DNA of 13,370 bases from JAKLKS01 sp964370855 (GTDB taxonomy: Bacteria > Planctomycetota > JAJSAM01 > JAKLKS01). The number at the start of each line of letters is the position of its first letter. The stretch's first letter is position 1. Location: positions 1 through 13,370 of the forward strand of contig CAYJMF010000120.1 in NCBI GenBank assembly GCA_964370855.1, in the 5' to 3' direction. A program made the translations under genes and the position numbers. Below, piece after piece: positions 6,321 to 13,370 of the stretch. The notes under the pieces are model-generated. The model was not told the DNA's origin and did not search any database. It saw only the letters and a list, made by a program, of their open reading frames with translations.

Positions 6321-7340
6321 ATGCCGCGCAGGAACAGCTCCCCCGTCCTCGAGGTGGACTGGCACGACGCCGGGGCGGACCTCACCGAGAAGGACCGCCA
6401 GGAGATCCTCCGCCACCTGCCCCGCCTCGCGAAGGCCGCCCGGGACTTCCCCGCGGGCAGGGTCCACGTCGAGGTGGACTTCAACCCCCGCAAGGGCGGC
6501 TACGGCGTCTCCCTGAACCTCCCGCTCCCCGCCCGATCCCTCTACGCGGCGGAGTGGTCCCGCGATCTCGGCGCCGCGGCCCGCAGCGCCGTCAACAAGG
6601 TCGCCTCCCAGGTGGCCTCCTACCGGGCCCTCCTCCGCCGCCACGAGCGCCGCTCCCACCGCAGGGAGATCCGCCCCCCGGCGCCCGCCGTCCAGGCCCC
6701 CGGGGCCGCCACGGAGAGGGAGTTCTCCGTCCTCCACGGGCTCGCCTCCCGCATCGCGCGCCTCGTGCGGCACGAGATCGTCCACGACCCCTCGCTCTCG
6801 GGCGTCGCGAAGGAGGCCATCTCCGTCCCCGACGTGGTGGACGAGGCCCTCGTCTGGACCATGGCGAACCAGGGGAAGCGCCCCCCCTACCTCTCGCCGG
6901 AGCAGTACCTCTGGCGGCGGGTCCTCCACCAGCTCGACGCCGCGAAAGAGTCCGTCCTCCGCCGGTACTCCGCGGAGCAGGAGGAGGCCCGCCTCGCCGA
7001 CGCGCACAGGGAGCCGAACCCCGAGGTGGACATGGAGTGGGCCGACGCCGAGGACCTCATCTTCGGCGGCGGCGAGCCCCTGCCCCTCGATCTCGACGAG
7101 GCCTCCCCCGCCGGCTCCGACCCCGGGGAGATCCTCGATCGCGAGGCGCTGCAGGAGGCCGTCTCCGGCGCCCTCCGGGAGCTCCCCGAGGCCCAGCGCC
7201 GCACCCTGCTCCTGCACGACCTCGAGGGCTACGACCCGGAGGAGATCGCCTTCGTGCTGGCCCGCTCCGAGGACCGCGTGCAGGAGGACCTCGAGGGGGC
7301 GCGCCGCACCCTGCGGAGGAAGCTGAGGGAGTTCGCGTAA
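6321..7340 (+). CDS. HPF/RaiA-like ribosome-associated domain fused to a sigma-70-like region
   Basis: 339 aa from ATG 6321, fixed by the strong ribosome binding site. Residues about 8-115 follow the S30AE (HPF/RaiA, ribosome hibernation) pattern: an LTEKDRQEILRHLPRLAK helix, a VHVEVDFNPRKGGYGVSLNL beta pair, LYAAEWSRDLGAAARSAVNK, and a basic helix (YRALLRRHERRSHRRE). After an Ala/Pro linker (118-130), residues about 132-225 resemble sigma region 2 of ECF factors: SVPDVVDEALVWTMAN, then YLWRRVLHQLDAAKESVLRR. Residues about 240-270 are acidic, and residues 274-338 match sigma region 4 (ALRELPEAQRRTLLLHDLEG, DPEEIAFVLARSEDRV). The predicted recognition helix (SEDRVQEDLEGARR) is acidic where ECF factors are basic. 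A protein that binds resting ribosomes and RNA polymerase is inferred. Alternatively the C-terminal part may be a vestigial sigma fold used for another interaction. It converges on arfB. Confidence 0.75.
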   Translation: MPRRNSSPVLEVDWHDAGADLTEKDRQEILRHLPRLAKAARDFPAGRVHVEVDFNPRKGGYGVSLNLPLPARSLYAAEWSRDLGAAARSAVNKVASQVASYRALLRRHERRSHRREIRPPAPAVQAPGAATEREFSVLHGLASRIARLVRHEIVHDPSLSGVAKEAISVPDVVDEALVWTMANQGKRPPYLSPEQYLWRRVLHQLDAAKESVLRRYSAEQEEARLADAHREPNPEVDMEWADAEDLIFGGGEPLPLDLDEASPAGSDPGEILDREALQEAVSGALRELPEAQRRTLLLHDLEGYDPEEIAFVLARSEDRVQEDLEGARRTLRRKLREFA

Positions 7341-7356
7341 GACGATGTCTTGCGCG
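7334..7356 (+). terminator. Hairpin between the convergent HPF-sigma and arfB genes
   Basis: CGCGTAAGAC (7334-7343) and GTCTTGCGCG (7347-7356) form a 10-bp stem with one U-G wobble and a 3-nt loop GAT. The TAA stop of the HPF-sigma gene lies within the left arm. The genes are only 23 bp apart, so the hairpin probably ends or stabilises the plus-strand message. There is no U tract, so it is not a standard intrinsic terminator. On the other strand the wobble becomes an A-C mismatch, so the hairpin favours the plus-strand transcript. Confidence 0.5.
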
Positions 7357-7363
7357 CCCCCTC

Positions 7364-7807
7364 CTACCCCTCCCCGGCCCCGCCGGGGCGGCGGCCCCGC
7401 TTGATCTCGGAGCGGCGCTTCTTCTCGCCGAGGCGGCGCTCCTTCGAGCCCTTCGTCGGGCGGGTCGGCCGGCGCCTCCTCGGCCGGACGAGGGCGGCCC
7501 GGAGGATCTCCCCCATGCGCTCCAGGGCCTCGTTGAGGTTGCGCTCCCGGTGGCGCGTGCGGTCGCAGGCGACGGGCAGCCACCCCTCCTTCGTGAGGCG
7601 CGTCGCGAGCTTCGCCATGGCCCGGCGGCGATCCTCCTCGCCGAGGAGCGGCGAGGCGGCGAGGTGGAAGCGGACCTCGGCCCGGGTCTCCACCTTGTTC
7701 ACGTTCTGGCCGCCGGGTCCGCCGGAGCGGGAGAAGCGGATGTCGAGGGCCGACGCGGGGATCACGAGCCCCGGCCCGACGCGCACCTCCCGGACCGGGC
7801 CCGTCAC
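7364..7807 (-). CDS. arfB: Alternative ribosome-rescue factor ArfB (peptidyl-tRNA hydrolase)
   Basis: 147 aa from GTG 7807, which overlaps the stop of the upstream gene as GTGA. ArfB (YaeJ) frees ribosomes stalled on non-stop mRNAs by hydrolysing the peptidyl-tRNA ester. The catalytic GGQ motif sits in RSGGPGGQNVNKVETR (27-42; GGQ 32-34), and the basic C-terminal tail that enters the empty mRNA channel is present (PTRPTKGSKERRLGEKKRRSEIKR, split around residues 114-137). The length matches the 140-aa E. coli protein. It lacks the domain 1 and codon-recognition regions of full release factors, so it is not PrfA/PrfB. The start is the only one that keeps the whole GGQ domain and respects the overlap. 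Coupling to a membrane protein of unknown function is unusual; the next convergent gene also has a ribosome-related domain. Confidence 0.93.
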   Translation of the reverse strand: MTGPVREVRVGPGLVIPASALDIRFSRSGGPGGQNVNKVETRAEVRFHLAASPLLGEEDRRRAMAKLATRLTKEGWLPVACDRTRHRERNLNEALERMGEILRAALVRPRRRRPTRPTKGSKERRLGEKKRRSEIKRGRRPGGAGEG

Positions 7808-9873
7808 GGCTCCTCCGCGGCGCGGAGGACGACGGACAGGCGCAGCCCCCCGGCGTCCCTTGACAGCGTCCCCGCCACGGACCGGACCGCCTTCCAGCCC
7901 TCGAGGCCGGCGAGGTACTCGCGGACCGCCTCGGGGAAGGCGACCTCCCGCTGCTCCCGCTCCCACTCGTCGAACTGCCGGTCCACCTCGGCCTGGATCT
8001 CGTCCTGGCGGATCTCCCTGCGGTCGTTCATCCACGAGGTCGCGACCCGCGTGTGGATGGCGCGCCGCTCGAGGACGGGGTTCCTCTCGATGGCCGCGCT
8101 GGCGGCCTCGCGGCGGCCGTCCCTGGCCATGACCAGGGCCGCCCCCGCCTCGAGGAAGGCGCAGGCCTGGCCCTCGCCGGCGTCGGCGCAGGCCTCCTCG
8201 AAGCCGGCGAAGTCGGAGAGCGCGGGCCGCCCGCCGCCCCGGGCCTCGAGGGCGCGCCGCAGCGTCCCCTCGCTGGTGGCGAGCAGCACGAGATCCCCCT
8301 CGAAGGCCACCGCGGGCCGCAGCAGGTCCTTCTCGCCGGTGAGGAACTTCGGCCGGAAGCGGAGCCCCGTCATCCCCGGCGGGAGCCCCTCCAGCTCCTC
8401 GAGGACCGAGAGGTTCCCCTTCCACTCCCCGAGCCGGTCCCGGAGGAGCTTCTCGGCGCTCCCCGCGGGAATGCCCGGCCGCTGGCGCAGCGCCAGGAGG
8501 ACGCCCGGCAGGGGGAGGACGAAGCGGCCCTGCGGGTCGACGCCGAAGACATTGAGGGAGATCTCGTCGCACTCCGGCAGCCGCTCGACGACGACGGAGA
8601 TGCCGCGGGCGAAGTGGTCGTCCAGCTCCGCGGCGATCTCGGCGAGGCCCGTCCGGCCCTCCTTCAGGAACCCGTCGATCTCCTTGCGGACCGCCGGCTC
8701 CGCCCGCGCCTCGAGGACCTGGATCAGGGACCCGACGCGGACCTCGAGCCGGGCCGCCAGCACCGCGCTCCCCGCGGGGGCGAGGAGGGCGGCCTCCTTC
8801 AGGGCCTCCCCGGCGGGCCGGACCTCCCCGTCGGAGAGGTCCGAGGCGAGGGAGGAGGGGGCCTCCCCCCCGAGGACCGCGGTGACCTCCAGGCGGGCGC
8901 GGTCCGCGGCGGGGAAGCCGAGGCGCACCGACGCCGTGGAGAGGCCGTCGGGATCGAGCAGCGGGCCGAGGAGCCCGGCCACGCCCTCCCGATCCCGGAG
9001 CAGCTCCCCGGGGGTCGGCTCCCCGGCCTCCTCCGCGGCGGCGGCGGCGCGGGCGAGGTCGAGGAAGGCGCGGAGCGGCTCCGTCGCCCCCGCCGCGAAG
9101 GCCCCGCCGGCGTCGAGCCTGTCGGGGAGGGAGCCCACGCCCCCCGTGGAGGCGAGGTGGGCGGACTCCGTCACGAGGTCCCGGTCGTTGCCGACCACGA
9201 GGACGTCCTTCACCAGGGCCAGGTAGATCGTCTCCCATCCCGGCTTCGGGTCGAAGCCCGAGGCGTCGATGCCGCAGAGGAGGGGATAGCGCGTCACGAC
9301 GAGCCCGGAATCCTCCTCGATGCGCCGGCGCACGAACTCGTGCTTGAGGAGGGAGAGGAGGCGGCGGGCCCGGGGCGTCGCGCGGGTGGCCACGGCGAGG
9401 CGCGCGTCCCACGGGGCCTCCGGGGTGATCACCCTCACGGGGCGGGGGCTCCCGAAGAGCACCGTCTCGCGGCCGAGGAGGTCGGTGCGCGCGTCGAAGC
9501 CGGCGAGGAACCCCGGCAGGCGCCCGTTCATCTCCGCCTGCCGCTCGTCGAGGAGGCGAAGACCCGCGTCCACTCCCCACCGGTCAAGGAGGATCGTGAC
9601 CTCCTCCCGGCGGAGGAGGCGCCCGCGCACGAAATCCGCGGACAGGAGATCCCCGGCGGACCCCCGCAGGGCGAAGGCCGAGGACGAGGGGATGCAGCGG
9701 TCGAGGTCGGCGACCTCCCCCTCGAAGGGGTTGTAGAAGAGCCACGTGAACGCCCCCCAGGCGACGACGCCGAGGAGCAGGAGCGCCACGCCGGCGCGGA
9801 CCCCGAGCCGCCGCCACCGGGAGGGTCCGGCTGCGGGGGAGCGGGAGGTGGCGGACCAGGACGTGGCTGTCAT
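7804..9873 (-). CDS. Large membrane-anchored protein of unknown function
   Basis: 689 aa from ATG 9873; GTG 9882 in the same frame would add three residues, and neither has a Shine-Dalgarno. Residues 1-22 are basic and 25-46 form one transmembrane helix (ALLLLGVVAWGAFTWLF), followed by about 640 residues predicted outside the cytoplasm. The body alternates hydrophobic beta-strand-like and helical segments without a motif I can name. Phrases such as GDLVLLATSEGTLRRAL (about 525-541) and VLVVGNDRDLV resemble DUF3352-type bacterial proteins of unknown role, but this likeness is weak. The last quarter has a charged helix (QAEVDRQFDEWEREQREV). It overlaps arfB by GTGA and diverges from the aminotransferase. 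On the minus strand TAAGAT (9891-9886) may be a -10 element, giving a nearly leaderless message. Confidence 0.82.
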   Translation of the reverse strand: MTATSWSATSRSPAAGPSRWRRLGVRAGVALLLLGVVAWGAFTWLFYNPFEGEVADLDRCIPSSSAFALRGSAGDLLSADFVRGRLLRREEVTILLDRWGVDAGLRLLDERQAEMNGRLPGFLAGFDARTDLLGRETVLFGSPRPVRVITPEAPWDARLAVATRATPRARRLLSLLKHEFVRRRIEEDSGLVVTRYPLLCGIDASGFDPKPGWETIYLALVKDVLVVGNDRDLVTESAHLASTGGVGSLPDRLDAGGAFAAGATEPLRAFLDLARAAAAAEEAGEPTPGELLRDREGVAGLLGPLLDPDGLSTASVRLGFPAADRARLEVTAVLGGEAPSSLASDLSDGEVRPAGEALKEAALLAPAGSAVLAARLEVRVGSLIQVLEARAEPAVRKEIDGFLKEGRTGLAEIAAELDDHFARGISVVVERLPECDEISLNVFGVDPQGRFVLPLPGVLLALRQRPGIPAGSAEKLLRDRLGEWKGNLSVLEELEGLPPGMTGLRFRPKFLTGEKDLLRPAVAFEGDLVLLATSEGTLRRALEARGGGRPALSDFAGFEEACADAGEGQACAFLEAGAALVMARDGRREAASAAIERNPVLERRAIHTRVATSWMNDRREIRQDEIQAEVDRQFDEWEREQREVAFPEAVREYLAGLEGWKAVRSVAGTLSRDAGGLRLSVVLRAAEEP

Positions 9874-9916
9874 GGTGGACACGGGATCTTAGACGACGGC
9901 CGCCGGAACGGGATGC

Positions 9917-9930
9917 TAGGGTCTAGGGTG
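9917..9930 (+). promoter_or_regulatory. CTAGGGT direct repeat before the aminotransferase
   Basis: CTAGGGT is repeated exactly twice in tandem (9917-9923, 9924-9930), in the region between the divergent genes at 9873 and 9974. Each copy has TAGGGT, a possible -10 element for GC-rich bacteria. No -35 was identified. A binding site or a start-site doublet is possible; chance is not excluded. Confidence 0.3.
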
Positions 9931-9973
9931 CCGGCCGGGGCGCCCCGCCGCATCCCGTCAGGAGAGTCCGCCC

Positions 9974-11164
9974 GTGACCGTCCGCATCTCCCGCAAGGCC
10001 GCATCCATCTCCGATTCGCTCACCCTCGCCATCGACGCCCGCTACAAGGCCCTGGTGGAGGCCGGCGAGGACGCCGTCTCCTTCGGGACCGGCGAGCCGG
10101 ACTTCCTCACCCCGGGCCCGGTCTGCGAGGCGGGCATCGCCGCCATCCGGGGCGGGGCCCACAAGTACACCCCCTCCTCGGGGACCCTGGAACTCCGCAG
10201 GGCCGTGGCCGCCGCCATCGCGAGGGACGGCGGCGCCAGGTACGAGGCGTCGCAGGTCGTCGTCACCGGCGGCGCCAAGCAGGCCGTCTACGAGGCCCTC
10301 GCCGTGATCCTCGACGACGGCGACGAGGTGCTCATCCCCTCCCCCTACTGGCTCTCCTACCCGGAGATGGTCCGCTCCCTCGGCGGCGTCCCCGTCTTCG
10401 TCCCCTGCCGGGAGGAGGACGGCTGGCGCCTCGACGCCGCGACCCTGGAGAAGGCGGCGGGGCCCCGCGCCCGCGCGCTCATCCTCAACAGCCCCAACAA
10501 CCCCACGGGCGCCGTCGCCTCCCGGGAGGACCTCGCCGCCGTGGCCGAGGTCTGTTGCAGGAAGGACCTCGTGGTCGTCTCCGACGAGATCTACGAGAAG
10601 ATGGTCTACGACGGGGCCGTCAACACCTCCTTCGCCTCCCTCTCCGCCGACGCGCGGGAGCGCACCGTCACCGTGGGCGGCGTCTCCAAGACCTACGCCA
10701 TGACGGGCTGGCGCATCGGGTGGGCGGCGGGGCCCGCCGTCCTCATGAAGGCCCTCGGCAACCTCCAGTCCCACCTCACGAGCAACCCCGCCGCGGTGAG
10801 CCAGAAGGCGGCCCTCCACGCGCTGACCGGGGAGCAGGGGACCGTGGACGGGATGGTGCGGACCTTCGACGAGCGGCGCCGCCTCGTGGTGAGGCTCCTC
10901 TCGGGGATCCCCGGCACGAGCCTCTGCGTGCCGAAGGGGGCCTTCTACGTGTTCCTCCGGGTGGACGGGCACTACGGGCGCCGCCCCGGAGTCTCGGGGT
11001 CCGTGGCCTTCTGCGAGGCGCTCCTCGAGGAGCGCAAGGTCGCCTGCGTCCCCGGGTCCGCCTTCGGGGACGACCGCTACATCCGGCTCTCCTACGCGAC
11101 CTCGTCGGAGAAGATCGAGAAGGGAATCGGCCGCATCGCCCAGTTCGTGGAGGGGCTCCGCTAG
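9974..11164 (+). CDS. Class I aminotransferase, aspartate/aromatic type (subgroup I-beta-like)
   Basis: 396 aa from GTG 9974, with AGGAGAG 7 nt upstream. It should transfer the amino group of aspartate (or a similar acid) to 2-oxoglutarate using PLP in the cytoplasm. Signs: GEPDF (40-44), KYTPSSG (64-70), VTGGAKQA (97-104), SPYWLSYPEM (123-132), NSPNNPTG (172-179; the Asn contacts PLP), SDEIYEK (203-209; D204, Y207), the PLP lysine K239 in SKTYAMTGWRIGW, and RLSYATS (371-377; R371 binds the substrate carboxylate). The length is normal. The pattern resembles bacterial I-beta aspartate aminotransferases such as that of Thermus, some of which also use prephenate, so aspC is not asserted. It stands alone on its strand, 121 bp before the next gene, with no pathway neighbours. 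Confidence 0.92.
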   Translation: MTVRISRKAASISDSLTLAIDARYKALVEAGEDAVSFGTGEPDFLTPGPVCEAGIAAIRGGAHKYTPSSGTLELRRAVAAAIARDGGARYEASQVVVTGGAKQAVYEALAVILDDGDEVLIPSPYWLSYPEMVRSLGGVPVFVPCREEDGWRLDAATLEKAAGPRARALILNSPNNPTGAVASREDLAAVAEVCCRKDLVVVSDEIYEKMVYDGAVNTSFASLSADARERTVTVGGVSKTYAMTGWRIGWAAGPAVLMKALGNLQSHLTSNPAAVSQKAALHALTGEQGTVDGMVRTFDERRRLVVRLLSGIPGTSLCVPKGAFYVFLRVDGHYGRRPGVSGSVAFCEALLEERKVACVPGSAFGDDRYIRLSYATSSEKIEKGIGRIAQFVEGLR

Positions 11165-11226
11165 CCTCCCCGGGAACGGCCCCGCGGGGAGCGGTCGCGC
11201 GGGGAGCACCGGCCCGGGTTAGGATC

Positions 11227-11258
11227 CGGTGGGCGGGAGGCCCGCAGGGAGCCCACCG
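11227..11258 (+). other. Stem-loop before the secreted degenerate-peptidase gene
   Basis: CGGTGGGC (11227-11234) and GCCCACCG (11251-11258) are perfect 8-bp arms; an inner GCGGG/CCCGC pair (11234-11245) competes with or extends the structure. It lies after TAGGAT (11220-11225), a possible -10 element, and 16 nt before the Shine-Dalgarno AGGAGG (11275-11280). It could be the end of the aminotransferase message or a 5' leader structure of the next one. No T tract follows. Confidence 0.4.
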
Positions 11259-11285
11259 CCGCCGCCGCAGGCTCAGGAGGATCGC

Positions 11286-12809
11286 ATGATCGCGAAGCAC
11301 CGTCGGCCCCTCGCCCTCGCCCTCGCCGCCGCCGGCCTCCTGGCCGCGGCCGCGGGCCCCCGGCCCGCCGCGGCCCTCGCCCCCGTCCAGGACGGGGGGA
11401 CGGTCGAGCTGAGCCCCCCCGAGGCCTACGAGGCCCGGCTCAAGACCGCCCTTCCCCAGATCGGCGCCCAGTTCGAGACCCCGGCCGTCTTCGCCATGGG
11501 CAACAAGCTCAAGAGGACCGCCAAGGGGGTGTTCGAGACCATCCTCGAGTTCGACCCCGAGAACCAGAAGGCGCGCCGGGAGCTGGGGTACGACCGCAAG
11601 GGGACGGAGTGGGTCCTCAACGAGAAGAAGCGGGAGAAGATCGACGAGTACGAGGACGAGAGCGGCAAGAAGATCGGGGACTTCAACGAGCGCCTCGGGA
11701 AGGCCCAGGTGGCGGCGTCCCGGATCCTCTCCGAACTCGGCGACCTCGCCGAGAAGGCGGAGATGGGCGACAAGGCCCGCGTCCACTGGCGCAAGGCGCT
11801 CTTCTACGACGACCAGAACGAGATCGCCAACAAGCGCCTGGAGAACAAGCTGGTGGACGGGAAGTGGTTCACCCAGCGCGCCCTCAACCACAAGGACTTC
11901 ATCAAGGTCTACAGGAAGACCCTCGACGACGCCCAGAAGCTCGGGGTCGCCGTGGTCTCCGCCGACGACAGCACCGGCATCGCCGAGGCCGCGGGCATCC
12001 CCGTCCGCCGCTACAAGACCGCCAACTTCCGCCTGGAGTCCAACCTCTCCGACGCCGAGATCCGCGAGACCCTCGTCTGGCTCGAGAGGGGCCGCTCCTT
12101 CTTCCTCAACCTCTTCGAGATCCCCGAGCGCATGCTCGACTACCAGTCCGACCCGCTGGTCTTCGTCATCGTCACCACGGACGAGCAGAAGGACAAGCTC
12201 ATCGACGCCTGCAGCCTCCTCCCCCCCGAGAAGAAGAGCTTCAACAAGAAGTTCAGCGCCGTCAAGGTCACCAACAAGCTCGACATCCGCCGCGAGCCCA
12301 ACGGCGAATCCGCCCAGCGCCACTGCCTGCACACCGGCACCCACACCATGGTGGTGGACACCTTCGGGCAGCACGCCCCCTGGCTGTCCGAGGCGCTGGC
12401 CAACTCCGTGTCCGCGGCCCTGCGCGGCGCGGATCTCTCCGTGTGCTTCTCCGGCGAGGGCTCCACGGGAGGCATCCACCTCGAGCGCCTCGGCCTCGAG
12501 GAGGCCCCGGCGCTCCTGCGGCAGCTGGTCCTCGCGAAGAAGGACACCCCCATCGGGGAGTTCGTGAAGCTTCCCTCCGACGGGATGAACTCCCAGCAGA
12601 TTGCCAAGGCCTGGAGCGTGGTCATGTTCCTCCTCGAGCGGGACCGGATGCAGGCCCGCGGCTACTTCGAGGCCGCCGGGCAGGGCCAGGGGGGGGACAA
12701 CTCCAAGGAGGACCGCGTGCTCAAGCAGTACTTCGAGGACTTCCCGAAGTGGAAGGACCTCGACGAGGCATGGAGGGAGTGGGCCGTGGACGTCTACAAG
12801 GAGAAGTAG
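11286..12809 (+). CDS. Secreted TPR-like protein with degenerate gluzincin (peptidase MA-like) site
   Basis: 507 aa from ATG 11286, chosen because AGGAGG lies 5 nt upstream and a signal peptide follows (KHRR, then an Ala/Leu core to about residue 32); a GTG start farther upstream would spoil that N-terminus. Two similar units occur, ILEFDPENQKARRELGY-x-EWV (86-110) and ALFYDDQNEIANKRLENK-x-KWF (171-195), TPR-like repeats followed by a short G-x-W motif. A helical region follows, then a zone resembling gluzincin peptidases: HTGTH (349-353) and WLSEALANS (366-374). In active members the motif is HExxH with a downstream Glu; here both His and E369 remain but the catalytic Glu is Thr350. It is therefore probably zinc-binding or a catalytically dead homologue. 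The rest is unrecognised. An FHA gene begins 27 bp after its stop, in the same frame. Confidence 0.85.
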   Translation: MIAKHRRPLALALAAAGLLAAAAGPRPAAALAPVQDGGTVELSPPEAYEARLKTALPQIGAQFETPAVFAMGNKLKRTAKGVFETILEFDPENQKARRELGYDRKGTEWVLNEKKREKIDEYEDESGKKIGDFNERLGKAQVAASRILSELGDLAEKAEMGDKARVHWRKALFYDDQNEIANKRLENKLVDGKWFTQRALNHKDFIKVYRKTLDDAQKLGVAVVSADDSTGIAEAAGIPVRRYKTANFRLESNLSDAEIRETLVWLERGRSFFLNLFEIPERMLDYQSDPLVFVIVTTDEQKDKLIDACSLLPPEKKSFNKKFSAVKVTNKLDIRREPNGESAQRHCLHTGTHTMVVDTFGQHAPWLSEALANSVSAALRGADLSVCFSGEGSTGGIHLERLGLEEAPALLRQLVLAKKDTPIGEFVKLPSDGMNSQQIAKAWSVVMFLLERDRMQARGYFEAAGQGQGGDNSKEDRVLKQYFEDFPKWKDLDEAWREWAVDVYKEK

Positions 12810-12836
12810 GCGTCGGGGGGCCCCGGAGGGCGGGCG

Positions 12837-13370
<534 letters not shown>

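Noticed and set aside
6074..11289. Very long plus-strand open frames opposite the membrane protein and arfB
   Set aside because: Their translations are low-complexity Arg/Pro/Gly/Ala or Glu/Gly-rich without motifs; the minus-strand genes have GGQ, a transmembrane helix and normal composition.

Overview
The window is a very GC-rich stretch of bacterial chromosome with strong G/C preference at third codon positions, frequent GTG/TTG starts and GTGA stop/start overlaps. The gene content fits a Planctomycetota-like or other large-genome environmental bacterium: zinc-ribbon/FHA proteins around a PP2C phosphatase, a PPC-type secreted protein, and a secreted protein with a degenerate peptidase site. 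The phylum is an inference; no marker gene is present. The window probably ends at a contig edge, because the last bases are a 40-nt G homopolymer that looks like a sequencing artefact.

Layout. (1) 1-4600, all on the minus strand: a zinc-ribbon/double-FHA protein (4600-3566), a PP2C phosphatase with a C-terminal membrane anchor (3569-2130, GTGA overlap), a second zinc-ribbon/double-FHA protein (2077-851), then a secreted PPC-domain protein running off the left edge (722-1). This is a phosphothreonine-signalling cluster without a kinase in view. (2) 4691-6060, plus strand: a possible 39-codon leader ORF overlapping by GTGA an MFS transporter, whose last codons lie inside a convergent tRNA-Leu(GAG) gene (6127-6039). 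(3) 6128-6320: a divergent promoter region rich in dyad symmetry, leading into a gene (6321-7340) that appears to fuse a ribosome-hibernation (HPF/RaiA) domain to a sigma-70-like region. This is the most unusual gene here. It converges, across a hairpin, on (4) a minus-strand pair: a large membrane-anchored protein of unknown function (9873-7804) overlapping the ribosome-rescue hydrolase ArfB (7807-7364). (5) 9974-13370, plus strand: a class I aminotransferase, a secreted TPR-like/degenerate peptidase-MA-like protein, and a truncated FHA protein started by TTG.

Together, the left cluster would read and erase Thr phosphorylation. The two FHA/PP2C proteins at 3566-4600 and 2130-3569 even share a short D-x(0,1)-RTAS[LM]H motif outside their folded domains, a candidate phospho-acceptor. 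The centre of the window groups translation-stress functions (hibernation-sigma fusion, ArfB, tRNA). Most assignments rest on motifs read by eye; no database search was possible.
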